DNA of 64,000 nucleotides from Phragmites australis (taxonomy: Eukaryota > Streptophyta > Magnoliopsida > Poales > Poaceae). The notes beneath the pieces are model-generated. The model worked only from the letters and a program-made list of their open reading frames with translations, was not told the origin of the DNA and did not search any database. The stretch lies in NCBI RefSeq assembly GCF_958298935.1, contig NC_084921.1, positions 34,722,001-34,786,000 on the forward strand, in the 5' to 3' direction. Positions 11,401 to 24,762 of this stretch are shown one piece after another. How positions within the stretch are numbered: position 1 is the stretch's first letter; the number at the start of each line of letters is the position of its first letter. The position numbers and the translations under genes are program-made.

Positions 11401-12189
11401 ATATAGTATAATAGAGATGTCTTCTTCCCATCGAAGCTCGAACAGAAAAGAGAGAGAACTCTGTTCTGCTCGGCTCTTGCCATTTGTGTCCAACCTTGTG
11501 TTTTGAGACTTCAACATTTAGATGAATCTACGTGCACAATGTGCTCCAAGGTTAGTAAAATGATATATATTTCATTACTTAGATTTATTTGCTAGATTGC
11601 TCTATGTTTGAAAGTATGTGATTGCTCTATAATGATGAATTTTGTGAGGAGCTAGAGCATCAATTGAGCTATAGTTGAGTAAAAATTACAATTTTCTCGT
11701 TATAGGGCACATAGATATGATATGCATTTCATTTCTGGTTAGATTTATTTGCTAGATTGTTCTAGGTTTGAAAGTATGTGATTATGCCATGGTGACCTAG
11801 ATCTCCAAATTTCTAGTAGTGATTTAAGGGGAAAAGGGGGGGGGGGTAAAATCACCTCTAAATAGATTAAAACATAGCTCCAAATTTCTAGCACTGAATT
11901 AGGAAAAAAGATTAAAATCACCTCTAAATAGATCAACATATTGAATTTAAATATTGTATTGTAGGGATGGCACGTCCACCCGCTAGTTGCAAGCGGACGC
12001 GGTAGCATTTAGAAGGTGGGTCCTCCGACCCAGGCCAAGTGCCGAAATTTAATGGGCCCTGTAACATGGAGCAATTAAGATATAAGGTAATTCAATAAAT
12101 TAGATATGCATTTTGAAATATTACATGGTTATCAGTTCAATGATTTTTTAATGATTGCTAAAATGTAATGATAATCGTAAATTTGCAGA

Positions 12190-15100
12190 TGGACTGGATA
12201 TGGATGTACAAAGCTAACCGTCGCGACCCAGAGTTTTTTCATAGAGTTGAGGCTTTTTTTAGGGCTATCGCGGCATACAGGAAGCTAAAAAAACAAGCAT
12301 GATGATCACTATATATGATGTCCGTGCGTTGATTGCAAGAATGAGAGGCAATTCTCATGCATAGAGCAAATCCGTACACACTTATTTTGTAGGTGTTTTA
12401 GGCCTAGCTATATCCGCTGGATCGAGCACGATGAACAAGAGGAAGTTGTGCATGAAGAGCAGGCTACGATCGAAGAAAACAGAGGCAACGATATGACATT
12501 GATGAAGACATCGATATATTGATGTTCAAAGATACTTTTGTCAGCAACGATGATGACGACCTAGACGAAATGCTGTGCAATACGGAGGGAGACTTCACCA
12601 GTGATAGACAACATTAAAAATTCCAGTGCATAATAGAGGACTATAAAACACCGGTGTTCCTGAGCTATAAGAAAAAGCACAACAAGCTGTATATTGTACT
12701 GACACTACAAATAAAGTATAGCAATGGTTGGTCTGATAAGGGCTTCAACGAGTTGTCACGATTCTTGAGGGACTTTCTTCCGGAGAGCAACAAGTTGCCT
12801 AAAAACACGTATCACGCCAAGCAGATTGTCTGTCCATTGTGGTTAGAAGTAGAGAAAATACATGCATGTCAAAACGACTGCATGTTGTATCGCAGCGGGG
12901 AAGTGTGTCATGTTTGTAGTGCATCACGGTACAAGCGCAACATTGATGATATCAATAGTGATAACATAGGGGAGAAGAGTAATGATAAAAGACTCCTCGC
13001 TAAGTTAGTTTTGTATTTCCTTATAATCTTCTGTTTGAAGCAATTATTTGCTAATAAAGCAAATACCGAGTTGATATGATGGCACGCTGAAGGGCGCAAG
13101 AAAGACAAAATGCGTAGATACCTTGCTGATGGAATGCAATAGAGGAACTTCGATACAAAATACAAAAATTTCAAAGCTGAAGTGAGGAATATATGGTTCG
13201 GATTGAGTACGAATGGGATGGATCCTTTTGGCAACCTGAGCAACAGTCATAGCACTTGGCATGTGACTCTCTGTATCTACAATCTTCCATCTTAGCTGTG
13301 TATGAAGTGGAAGTTTCTTATGATGCCTTTGCTTATCAGTGGGCCAAATCAACCTGGTAATGATATCATTGTGTATCTCTAATCATTGCTTGAAGATCTA
13401 CTTGTACTATGGAAAGATGGCGTACGGGTGCGGGATGAATACAAACATGAGCATTTCACCCTACGTGCAATGCTGTTCGTAACAATTCAAGATTGATCTA
13501 CTCTTGCTAACCTATTGGGATAGACTTTAAAATGCTACAATGGATGTGTATGGTGCTTGGATGAAACAGGAGGCTATGACTAAAGTACTGTAAGAAAATA
13601 GTCTACATGGACTACCATAGGTTTCTATGTCCGGATCACCCATATCACAGAAATAAAAGAACTTTTGATGGGACAGTGGAGACTCGTCAAACTACAAAGG
13701 TTCACACTGGGAAATAGGTATATAATATGGTCAAGAAGCTTAGAGTTGTCCTTAGAAAGGGTAAAGCTAGTACAAAATTCCCAGCTAGAAAACTCGTTCC
13801 TATATTTAAAAAAGAGATCAATTTTTTGGAACCTACCATATTGGAAGCACTTGATGGTCCGACATGCAATCGACGTCATGCATGTAGAAAAGAACGTGTT
13901 TGACAACTTAATCGGTACCTTACTAGACATACCTGGCAAAATAAAATATACACTCAATGCACGTTTGGACCTGAAAGATATAAAGCTAAGAAAAATTTTG
14001 CATCCTAAAATCCTAGGCAACATGGCAAACGAACTTCTCACAACTTGCTACACCCTAAGCAAGGAAGAGAAAATCAGCTTGTGCAGTTGCTTGCATTGAA
14101 TCAAAGTTTCGACATGTTGCTCCTCCAATGTAAAGAGATTAGTGAACATAAAAACTTTGAAGTTAGTTGGCACATAGTTCCATGATTATCACATGATGAT
14201 GATACAGTTGCTTGCTATTGAAATTAGAGGTATTCTATTGGATAAGGTCCAAGACCCAATCATAAAGTTGTGCTCGTTTTTCAACACAATTTCACATAAA
14301 GTCATTGATCCAAGCAAACTAACAAAGCTACAATAAGATGTCGTCCATACTATATGCTAGCTTGAGAGTATTTTTCCTCCATCGTTTTTTGATATAATGC
14401 CTCATCTCATTGTTCACGTCTTGCGTGAGATGAAGTACATTGGCCTTGTGTCTCTGTATCAGATGTATCATTTTGAAAGATTCATGTCAGTTCTGAAGAA
14501 ATATGTTCATAACTGAGGTCAGCCGAAAGGTTGCATGTCCCAAGGGTGGGGAACGAAGGAGGTCATTGAGTTCGTCGTTGACTATATGGATCTGAAAGCA
14601 ATTGGTAATCCTGCATCTTTCTATGAGGGAAGGCTAAAGGGGAAACGAACGTTGGGTCATAATACAATCCATACCAACGATTATATTTCATTCACCCAAG
14701 CACATTTCGCAGTTCTAAAACAATTAGTTATAGTAGGCATGTATATCAATATGCACATGCAAATGCTACGGTCTACAAATCCAACAAAATCAGAGGATTG
14801 TATCGCAAGAGAGCATAGAGGTAATTTCAGCAATTGATTACGTAGATACATGATAGATAAAGATACAGATGATATACTGTTGAAAATGTTGGCTAATGGG
14901 CCATCAACTACAATTCATACATACAAGGCATACGACATTAACGGCTATATATTTTATATGAGAGCACATGAAAACAATAGCACGAACCAAAATAGCGGTG
15001 TCTGTATTGATGCCTACAACCACGATGGCAACAGGGAGACCTACTATGGATTCATAAAGGATATTTGTGATCTTTAATATGAAGAAAAGTTGAAGACCCC

Positions 15101-15455
15101 CTTGTTAAGGTGTCAATGGGTCAGACTCCCAGGTGGAGTGAATATCGACAAGTACGGTATGACTACCATCAATCTCAAACTCGTTAGATACAGAGAAAAA
15201 CATTCAAGCTTGCCAAAGATGTTACACAAGTCTTCTATATAAAGGACACAGATCCAACTAACAAGGGGAACATTATATGGTTCTTCAAGGAAAAAAAGAT
15301 TGTCAGTGTTGAGGGTGTCGTCAACGAGGAAGACTATAATCAATTAGACGACTCATCTCCTTTCGGAGAGAATGTCGACGTGCCTCTTATTGATGACACT
15401 GAGGAACCTACCGACATACGCCGCTATCATAACGAAGCTATAATCGTTAAATGAA
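12190..15455 (+). pseudogene. TNP2-type CACTA transposase, degenerate
   Basis: The blocks follow the family order. A transposase-associated domain begins MDWIWMYKANRRDPEF (about 12190). The TNP2 domain includes WSDKGFNEL, FLPESNKLPKNTYHAKQ and LEVEKIHACQNDCMLYR (12730-12900), then HAIDVMHVEKNVFDNLIGTL (13862-13921). A DUF4218-like segment has YHFERFMSVLKKY (about 14470). A DUF4216-like segment (14900-15360) includes CQWVRLPGG and DKYGMTT. Stops and frameshifts separate nearly every block (for example after 13079 and before 14535). In an active element this protein cuts and joins the ends in the nucleus. Confidence 0.88.
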
Positions 15456-15904
15456 AGTAACTTTGATGTAATAATTAATTTAGGATTCGTTGTAATTTGT
15501 ATCAAGGACATGTATTAAGTAAGAATATACTTTAATTTGTATTAATTAAAAAGTTCACAGTTATCATTTATGCTTTAATTAGTACAAATAAACCTATTGT
15601 ATGATATTTATAGATCTAGTTCGTATCTTCTAAGAGTATGCTTAATTTCTATTAAGTAAAAAATCTTTAATTTTTATTAAACATATATATTATGTAACTA
15701 AGATATACTACACAAATTATAAACCTAATATAAAATAAATTACCTAATATACAATAAATTACAAACCTAAATATCCAACAAATTATTTCCTGTAAAAAAA
15801 TAACGATTAAATACAACACAAATTATAGATCTAATATAAACCCTAATATACAATAAATTACAACCTAGATATACAATAAAATGTTTTGTCAAAAAAAAAG
15901 AAAA
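15456..15904. other. AT-rich spacer inside the CACTA element
   Basis: Very AT-rich sequence with repeated TATACAATAAATTACAA-type phrases (15745-15870). No coding signal is seen. Confidence 0.5.
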
Positions 15905-16030
15905 TAATATCAATACCAGTTCTAGAAAAAAACAGGCACTAATAGTCCTAGCATCAGTGCCGGCTATAGACCACAACCGACACTAATGTTGGTATTAGTG
16001 TCGGTTGTAGACCACAGCCGACACTTATGC
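15905..16030. repeat. Internal subterminal-like repeat cluster with 15-bp hairpin
   Basis: This contains the same TAGTGCCGG / TTAGTGTCGGTTGT motifs as the two element ends. The arms ACAACCGACACTAAT (15973-15987) and its exact reverse complement (15994-16008) form a perfect 15-bp stem with a 6-base loop. An AT-rich TATA-like motif (about 16038-16047) follows, as at the left end, and may be the promoter of the downstream gene. Confidence 0.8.
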
Positions 16031-16059
16031 GTTATCCCATATATATCTCGGCACTTAGC

Positions 16060-16460
16060 CACAGTTTCTCCATTCATCTCCCAAAGCCACCGCCGAACGT
16101 GCCACCACCGATGGCGTCCTTAACGCCTCCCTGACAAGCTGACCTCCTCCCCGACGATGTGCCAGCCTCCAAGATCCCAACGACAAGGGCCCTGAGCACC
16201 TCCTCTGTGCCAACCTGCAAGATCCATGCCACCCCAAGCACCTCCTCCTCGGCGGCCTCCTCCCCGGCGCACCGAGCATGAGCCTAGCTTCGTCATCCCC
16301 GAGCTCCACTTCGGCGACCTCGTCCTCGAGGTCCACCCCGGTGACCTCCTTCCCACGCCACGAGCCCGAGCCAGGCCTCTATGTCCTTGAGTGCAGCCAC
16401 ACCGCCGTCGACTTCTTCGGCAAGGACCCGGTCATGCTCCTCCCACCGTAACTCTGGTAA
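16060..16460 (+). other. GC-rich exon-like segment, possibly captured host sequence
   Basis: An abruptly GC-rich block after a TATA-like motif. One frame reads LYVLECSHTAVDFFGKDPVM (about 16378-16437), and another reads FVIPELHFGDLVLEVHPGD (about 16294-16350), suggesting one coding exon with a frameshift. It is followed by 1.5 kb of intron-like AT-rich sequence. CACTA elements of grasses are known to carry captured gene fragments. The source gene is not recognised, and it could instead be a divergent first exon of the element's second gene. Confidence 0.4.
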
Positions 16461-18060
16461 GAACTCCACCACCCTTCTTTCTTCCCTAGACTCAGTAGCT
16501 AAGAATGGATGGATGGAAGATTTTCATGTGCCCCGCATTCAAGAGCCTAGTTTTGTCCAGTGGCCAAGGATGGATGGATGGTTGGATGAGCGTGCTAAGT
16601 GGAAAAATGATTTGGATGTTTGATACTTAATGACAGGAAGAAATAGAACTTTAACTCAGTGATGTACTGTTGTTTCTGCATGTTGCTTCCGCGTCTTGTT
16701 TCTTAGCTGACTTCAGTTGTCAGCTGAGGTAAATAAATCAGCTAGCAATCCCAGATCTTTCTTATGCCACAAAGACAATTGTTTTAGTTTGTTTGGGGTG
16801 GACAGCTGGCGGAAACCTGACCTCATGATCTCGTTAAATCTTTTAGTAGCCTGCACTGACTAAATAAATCACCGGAATGTAGTCATTTCTCAGGAAACGG
16901 TTTCATTCCAGCAAGAGCTGAAAACATTTCTTCCAAGCAGGGCGTAAAGAGCGGAACTATCCCAGGTGATATTTCTAAAATATGGCATGAGCTTAAAGAA
17001 TTAAGACCACAAATCAAATAGGGCCAATTCATTTTTTATGTTCTGAGTGCCACAGAAAATTCATAGTAAATTTGATATCATTTTGAGCAACTAAAACGTT
17101 GGAACGTCATGTCTCCTTAATCATACCGGTAAGTTGGTTGCTAAACATGGAATAAATATTGCAGGAGGTACATGGTAATCTGAACATTGTGATATTTTAT
17201 CTAGCGATAATTTGACCCTCCATTTGCTCTGTTTTTCTTTGGAGGTTATGGAGGAAGATATGGACATGTCGAAACAAAGCTGTAATAGTTAAATATTCTG
17301 ATACCTGTCTAATATAATGTCTTATGTTCAGTAAGTTGATTATTGTGCAGGCACTGGCTGGTTGTTTGTGAGTTCGCTTGCACTAGGAAGATTTTAATAT
17401 GCGTGAATAGATTATCATATTCATGATTCTAGTATATAATATTCTAGAGAGATTTGCCCCTGGTCATGCATGCATTGGATTGGTTCTCATGATCTCAGCT
17501 GAACAATTAATCATTCAGAAGCAAAAGAAATGAATCTAGTAATAAAATAGACGGGCAAATTTAAACCACCTTTTAACTTAGTCAAAGGTCTGGGCACATT
17601 TAAGTGTTGTAGTTTAGTGTAAGCACTAGTAATCGTTGTTGAATTACCGTGTTAGCTCAGTCATGATTAGTGGTGTTGGTCCCACATTAACTGCGAGCAT
17701 GCTAAGTTGCTTGCTAAGTGTGTGCTGCTCTTTATTGCTATGATCACACTGATTGCTCTATAACAGTTGCTAAGGTGATGGCTAGCTTGGACTTGCAGGA
17801 CAAAGGGCGCAGGTAGAGGCAGAAGCAGCATTCCACTTCTTGGCTTGGGTTCCATGACACTGCATTGCCTGATGAACCACTACCTTCTTTTCTTAACACT
17901 TTGCTCGATCATATTTTCACCCAGCTGCAAAGTTCGATTTTAATTATAAAATCTCAAAGCTTGGGTCCTCTGATTCAAGAAATCTTGAATTTTAACCTAG
18001 CTACAAGAAATTTGAATAGTTAGAATTTTTTATTTAGAAATGGGACGTACAAAATTAAGT
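16461..18060. other. Intron-like non-coding stretch inside the CACTA element
   Basis: AT-rich, with no convincing reading frame. It separates the GC-rich segment from the Transposase_24-like gene. Dispersed short repeats may be present, but none is recognised. Confidence 0.45.
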
Positions 18061-18069
18061 CACTGCTCA

Positions 18070-21000
18070 TGGACATGTCCCCGATACAAAGCCCCTCCTC
18101 TGATCAGGATCCAGCCTCGGATGATACACAGGAGGGAAGCGGTAGCCCGAGTACATACCTCAACCTGATGATGATGCTCCGGAGGGTCCGACCACTGATG
18201 ATGCATCAGAGGGTCCGACCACGATGATGCGACGGTGGGTCAGTCGTCCGAAGAACCGAGGCATGGCCGAGGCCCCAGCAAGATACCTGAGGGGTGTTTT
18301 GTCATCACAGAGATCGATTCAACCAGAGAGATCATAAAACATTTAGATGTACTCAGGTTGTTCAAGACAGCATGCGAGTGTCTCGTAAGGGGTCACGTCG
18401 CAATCATTTATAGAACTTGGAGACACAAACAAGGTCACAAGTGGGCGGTTCCCAATAGTATCAATGAATTTATGTGGGGCAAGTTATCGCAAAAGTTCGA
18501 GTACCTTGAATGATGCAACATGGCTATAGTGAAACATCATGCTATAGTCATAATAGGCAGAATTTTTAAGAATTTTAAGGGTAAATTGTACAAAGATTAT
18601 CACTTGAATGGTCGAGCATCAGACTAGGATGATTATCCAACAGTGAAAGATTTTAGAATGATTTCGTGAAGTACAGGAATTTCGAGGAAGAAAAAAGATA
18701 AGTGAAGCAAACAAGACCGACTTCAAGAAGAACTTAAATCCCCACAGAACTGGCTCACGCGGGTACGTAAGGAAACTTGACGAGTGGGAGAAGATAGAAG
18801 AAGATGTAACCAAAAGCGGTGTCACACCTGTGATGGCTGAGTGGATTCCACGAGCGAAGAATACTTGTATGGGAGAGGGGTGACTCTTGCTGTTGATGGA
18901 AGCTTATGCTTCAAAAGCGAAAGATAACAAGAAGTCATGTAGAAGATTAGAGATGCCCACATCCAATTTTCCAGGGCTCTTTCCAGGCAAATAGGGTGAA
19001 CGATGAGCTAACCTTAGCACTGGGAAATAAAGAGTGCAGTGGTCGCACACGAGGCAAGGTTTGAGGTCTTGAATGGTCAGATTTGAATAAAACACCGACA
19101 CTTACAAGAAATGAAGAAAAGAAAATATGTCAGAAGTGATGACTATTCTAAAAGAAAAACTTGCAAGGGAAAGACGGATGACAAACACTAAAATAGTAGT
19201 AGCTATTCAGCAAGCCAGACAGGAGCAGTTAGTCATCACAGATAATGCGTTGATGACAAGCCCTGGTGGTCCTCGGAGCAGCTATGTGTCCATGAGGCTT
19301 CCAGTAGAAGCCTTAATTTGTCACTCCGTGGACGACATCATAGAAAGCACACTATACAAGCTTGTCATGGTCACCTTGGGTGTTTCCACCACAGTGGCTA
19401 GGAGGCTGGCTGAGAAATAGGTGGAAGAGACTCTCTTCAGTGGTCGCTTGATACAACAGGGATATGCCAGGGTACACGTGGACAATGTAATATATGCGTA
19501 CCATAAAAGTAAGATGGATTACCCTGGAGAGACGGGGGAATGGAGGCTCTCAAAAAATGTAGGTCATTACGTCTTGTGGCGCAAGCGCGACATAGTATTT
19601 GGCGAAGATACAGACGAGTCTGGGTCTAGTTTGGAGTCGTCAGACCCACCCAAAAGATCTCCACCTCCTCTGTTGTCGCCTCCATAGCCACCAAGAAGAT
19701 CTCCAACCCCTTCTCCATCACCGCCTATCCCGCTTTAGAAGCCAGTAGCACCTGCCCAATCTTAGAATTCGATCTCATTTTATAAATTGACTTCGTCACA
19801 GAAGTGAGCACCAAGTAAGAAGCGACAGGTAGCATCTAAGAAACTGGCCATCTCCTCTGCCTTATGACAAAATTGATGAGGAAATTGGAAGGGAAGTGAA
19901 CACCAGTATCACTGCACACCTCAAACGTACTGAGACTAAGAAGAGTGCTATCGATCCAACAACAACCGTGCAAGTTTCTTTGGAATTTGGCCAGACCTGT
20001 GGACCCACCGCCAAAATCTAACTACGCACGCATTATGGGTAAAAAACAGTTGACGGAGGAGTCATACGAGAAGGTTAAAAAACAAAGAACACTAGAACAA
20101 CATGAAGAGTTAGAAAGAAACTTTCTTCATAAGGCTGGAATCACAAAAGAAGCAAATGCTGAAAAGGAAAAAGTAGATGGCAATTTAAGTTTGGCGAACC
20201 ACTGGTCGAGTCCATGTCAGAGCTATCAACCCAAATGCGGAGATTTCATACATGGTACAGGAAACAGTTGAAGGCCGGTAGAGAAATGTTCGCGCTCAAA
20301 TACAATCATAGTGATTTCCTCCACGGAGATGGCGAAGTCTAGATTCATTTCGATGAAATGTATCAACTGTACCAGCAAGACTCCCTCGGCGTTCTACTTA
20401 TAAGTTTGTAAGTATCTTATATGCATATTTCACATTATATATTTTTGTACCCTTATGTATTAACTTCTTGTATATGTAGAATGAAGATACATACATGCGA
20501 TAAAAAAGGGCATCACTGAAGTAGGATTCATCGACCCAATGAAAATAAACCAGATGAAGATCACCACCAAGCCACAAGCAACTGAGGACTATGCACTTTA
20601 TTTTATTCTTATGTACCAATTAAAGAGATACATATTTTTACCTTACAACTTTATGCAGTTTTCACTTAGCCCTCTTTGCCATCCAGTAGATTATTACCAA
20701 TTCCTCATAGACTTGCTACAAAGTTAAACTAATCATTTTATTAATGCTTTAGTAAAATTTGAATTGATTAAATATAAGTCTATTTACAGTCAATAATCAA
20801 ACACATACATAGTGTACGTGCGCTACGTCAAGAGAAATGAATGTCACTTTCCATACCGGAAGAAATAGAAAATCGTAACCAACTTTTCTTGTAGAATTCA
20901 GACCGAGAGCAACAATTTATATTGCTACTATGTATATGACTTCATGTATGGACATTACCGATGCTGAGGTAAGTGGTATAAATATTGATTACTAATTTTT

Positions 21001-21150
21001 AGTCTTACTCGTGTTCAAATATATTGATTTCTTTTATTCTTGTAATTGTAGGAACTCAAGCTGGAAATATGTATCCTCATGCCGCAGAGAATTATCACTC
21101 TTTAGGAACAACTCTATGGGTTCATCAATGACGAAGTCATTTTAGATTCT
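18070..21150 (+). pseudogene. Second CACTA gene: Transposase_24-like and Ulp1-like, degenerate
   Basis: The reading frame is broken but the order of blocks is clear. GRGPSKIPEGCFVITEID (about 18265) and INEFMWGKLSQKFEYLE (18459-18510) match the N-terminal part of the second protein of grass CACTA elements. LTLALGNKECSGRTRGK (about 19010-19065) is the Transposase_24 signature. MGKKQLTEESYEKVKKQRTL (20035-20094) and FHTWYRKQLKAGREMFALKY lead into a region near 20370-21120 resembling the Ulp1/SENP-type cysteine peptidase found at the C-terminus, here too decayed to assign catalytic residues. A loop rich in Ser/Pro (about 19620-19730) lies between the halves. Confidence 0.8.
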
Positions 21151-21559
21151 AGTTAGTACCATGTTTTCAAATGGTGTTATTCGGACACCATCCCTTCAAT
21201 TACCTTGTGAAATTTGTTACCTAATTATTCTCAAGACAAAAAACCTAGTTCAGAGTCTTCAGGTAACCATAAAACTTGAATGACATCGCTTATTACCATT
21301 TTGTTATATACTTATGTTAATTATAAACTTTTCATGCAAACTTGTAAAAGTTATTAACTTTAGTGAATGACATGTGAAGGAACGTGGTTATGTATACATG
21401 AATGAGATGATATGTGAATGAATTGTGTATGTACGTGATATTATATGTTCTGAGATCAATGATTATATGTGCATATAAAATTTGAATGTATGTTTATCTT
21501 GTTGTATGTGTTGTGTGTGATATTATTTATGATGTTGTCAGTAACAACTGGATTCTGTA

Positions 21560-21821
21560 CAGAAAAAGAGACCATCAGTGTCGGCTTATGACAAAAAGAT
21601 AGTCTCCGTATCAGTGTCAACTTGTCTCACAAACCGGTATTGATAGCCTAAGTATAAGTGATGATTCCTTATTATGGATTAGTACTAATACTTATTATCA
21701 ATATCAGTTTATAAATCAGCGTGAAAGTGATAGACTACGATACTGAGTAATTAGTGTCGGTTAAAAATAACAATTGATAATATTTTTTAGCTGATATAGA
21801 TGATTTTTTTATGTTGCAGTG
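21560..21821. repeat. Right subterminal and terminal repeats of the CACTA element
   Basis: Motifs CAGTGTCGGCTT, CAGTGTCAACTTG, ACCGGTATTGATA and TAGTGTCGGTT precede the terminal TTGCAGTG. These mirror those at the left end. The final TAGTG is mutated to CAGTG. Confidence 0.78.
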
Positions 21822-24660
21822 AGATACGAAGACTGAAAGCATTACCGTAGTAGTAGTTTTGCTCCAATTAGGTTTCTTCCTATTGCGGTGGCAGGAGAGC
21901 CTGACAGGCTGAGAGAGATGATGAATGCTAGCCGCAGGCCACGGGCGGCCGTGCAGGGTCCAACACCAACTAACAGTGCAAGGCATGCATGTGGCACGCA
22001 CGCTCGTCTTCGCGCACACTCCACCCAAAGCCAGCCACATCCATGTCAACCTTTCACTGTGCAGCCTATAAGCCATCGTCGCATCAGGTGAGGTGAAATA
22101 ATAATAATAAATAAATAATAATAATAACTTACGTGTACAGTACCTCGTTGTCGCGTACGGATCGTACATGCACGCGTGCGTCGGTTTCCTAAAGATCAGG
22201 TTCAAAAATTACCTCACGTCCTGCCAGTCCTAAAAGAAAACATTGTGTGAGAAGAATGGTCATGTCAGTGCTTCTTCGATTCGCTCTACCAATGTTCCGC
22301 ACCTGCCCCCTGCACTTTCTCTCGTCTCTACTGCATGCGTTGCACGGTAACAGCACGGCATTGCATCGAATCGGTCGAATCGACGTGTTCGTGAACCCAG
22401 GGGGGGCCGTGCTCTTTTAGCAAAGGCAAAGAGCTAGCGTGCGCAAGCAACCAGCCGGCTACGCTGCCGATCGGGTGCGAGCTAGTAGCCGTGTATGAAC
22501 CGTCATGTCTCGGCGACGAGACGAATCTCTTGCCCTACTGTTGAACGACATACATTCTTGTCGCCGCCGCTCGGTGGATTAACCTAACCGGGTGCAGATC
22601 AAGAAGACAATGGGACCTACTCTATCTATCACCAGTCACGAATCGAGATCATAATAGGGGCTCTTTTTCTTCTTGTTTTCTTCTTTTTTTTACTTTTTTC
22701 CTTCTTCCTCTCCGTACCAAAAAATAGAGGGGCCTCCACGCAGGTTTGAAAATTCGTCAGTTACCCGTTGATAACCAGAATTACCGAGCTTACCGGTCCA
22801 CACCAATTTCATAATACAACAGGTTTTCGAATTTGAATTAAAAAATAAAAAAATTAAAAAACACCAAAATCACACTAAAAACTAGAGACAATTCTAAGAC
22901 CTTATGTGAAAATAATTTCAAAGATAACGTTGTCAGAACATATTCTATAGAGAGAAAGTTTGAAAAAAAAAATTAAAACATGCAGTTCATTTATTAACTT
23001 ATATTAAGGAAAAATTTAACATGCCAACACATATTTTTCTTATGTAGGGCGTATCTTAAGAGTATCTTTAAAATTGGTTTCATTTCATTTAGAGTTCTAT
23101 TAATTTATCCATGATTTTTACAAAGTTCACAAGAAGAAAGTGAACATATTAAGAAATAGCACTCTAATTGATATTTTCATGTCTATCATTATTTTTCCTA
23201 CATAAAGCATAGTATAAGTAAACTAATAAAAGTGGTTTCACTAATTTTGGAGGTGTAATGAGTTAGTTATGAATTAATCTAGTTGTAACACATTTACACA
23301 ATCATGTACATTACAATAACTATTTCATGAGTTCATGTATTTTTAAAAGACATAGGATCATGTAAGAAGACTAACAAAATTGGTTTCATGATTTTTGGAT
23401 TAGCAAAGAGTTAACTATGCATTTAACTAGGTTTAGCAAATACATTTTCTTACAGAAAATATGAAACTTTTTATGAGTAGAAATACTTTTATCATGTAGA
23501 TCATGTTACAGGTAAAACAACAACAAAAAATTTACTTTATTTGAAGCTCAGATGAATTAGTTATTGATTTTACGAGATTAAGCTATTTTTTTTTTGTTGA
23601 GCTTCACCTGTTACCAAGAAATGTGCTTGGTAAATCGATAAATTCAAACGGTTACAGGTTATAGGTGAATGCGGTCAATACAGGAAATGCGGAAAAATCT
23701 ACCGATAAATCGGCCAATTCGGTCGGTTACCGGTGGAATTTGACCGATTACTGTTCGGTCGATTCGGTCTGAATTTACCTGAATTGCAAATCTGATCAAG
23801 TGAATTTGTTCAAATTCTCACCGAATTTTGACGTGAATTTATTCAATTTCTCATCAAATTTTGACCGATTTTTATAGTAACCATGCATTTCCAATTACCA
23901 TCTAGGACCAATTTTCATGATCCCAATAAATTTGTGAACCTTGCCTCCACGTATGTCGGGAGCCTCTCCACCCCACGGTGGATCCGCCCTTGACTATGAT
24001 TGGATCGTGTATGTTTGGGCAGTAGAAACTAATAAGACACGCACAATGATCAACAAGATCAGTGGAAGCGACCTCCACGTATCGAATGTGATTGGCTACA
24101 TGTATGGATAGATGTTGGCGTGCTATATATGTATAATTTTAAAAAGATACGTATTTGATTGTTTGTATGTACTATTTTAATCTGGTTCAACGGATATAAA
24201 TGTACGCTCATAGTCTGATCTATCGGATGCAAGATCTTGTATCCGCTCATGTAGGCGAGCTCGTTTATCAGTATCACAAAATTATTTTCATACGTACAAC
24301 TAATCACAATTTCAACTCTTACATATGCTCCTACGACCTTATATTCGGTTAATCAAATAAAAACTTAGCGCAACCTATTTAGATAGATATAACTAATTAA
24401 ATAATCTTATTTCAATAAATATAACTCTGTTCAATTTATATTCATCCATATTATATATATGGTTCCTACCAGCAAAACCGATATGGGCAACAATCACACC
24501 CATATTGTGCTAGCGATCAGAATCCTAGTTCCAGCAGCCCATCGGCAGCCGCGATCACAGGAGCCAAAAAGTAAGAACAAGAACAAGAAAGAAACAAACA
24601 GTACCATTCAGATACGCACGTACTAGAAAGAAAGACAAGAGGCAAAAAGGCAAAACTTGT
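21822..24660. other. Gene-free spacer, mostly AT-rich
   Basis: No coding gene is supported on either strand. An ATA-rich microsatellite lies at about 22098-22127. Between 22745 and 23900 an element-like stretch is bounded by ACCGG/CCGGT-rich ends: TTACCGAGCTTACCGGT near 22780 and CGGTCGGTTACCGGTGGAAT near 23718. A long AT-rich interior lies between them. It may be a foldback or MITE-like repeat, but boundaries are not resolved. The stretch at 24060-24330 has further MITE-like sequence without clear ends. Confidence 0.5.
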
Positions 24661-24762
24661 TCGCTAAACAAGGCACCCACACTTTATTAAATTTCTTTAC
24701 ACACACTTGGCCCCCGTCCCCTCGATCCTTTCACACTCATCACTCTTGCAGCCTTGCTTCAC

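Larger units (their letters stand above)
11139..21821 (+). mobile_element. CACTA (En/Spm-type) DNA transposon, decayed
   Basis: The left end reads CACTACAACAAAA (11139) and the right end, as reverse complement, CACTGCAACATAAAA (21821), giving matching terminal inverted repeats with one mutated base in the CACTA motif. Flanking triplets are AGG and AGA, an imperfect 3-bp duplication. Subterminal motifs of the type AGTATCAGTGCCGG / TAGTGTCGGTT cluster at both ends. The interior holds a TNP2 transposase region, then a second gene with Transposase_24-like and Ulp1-like parts. Both are riddled with stops, so the element is not autonomous. A third subterminal-like cluster at 15905-16030 suggests a composite origin. 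Confidence 0.88.
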
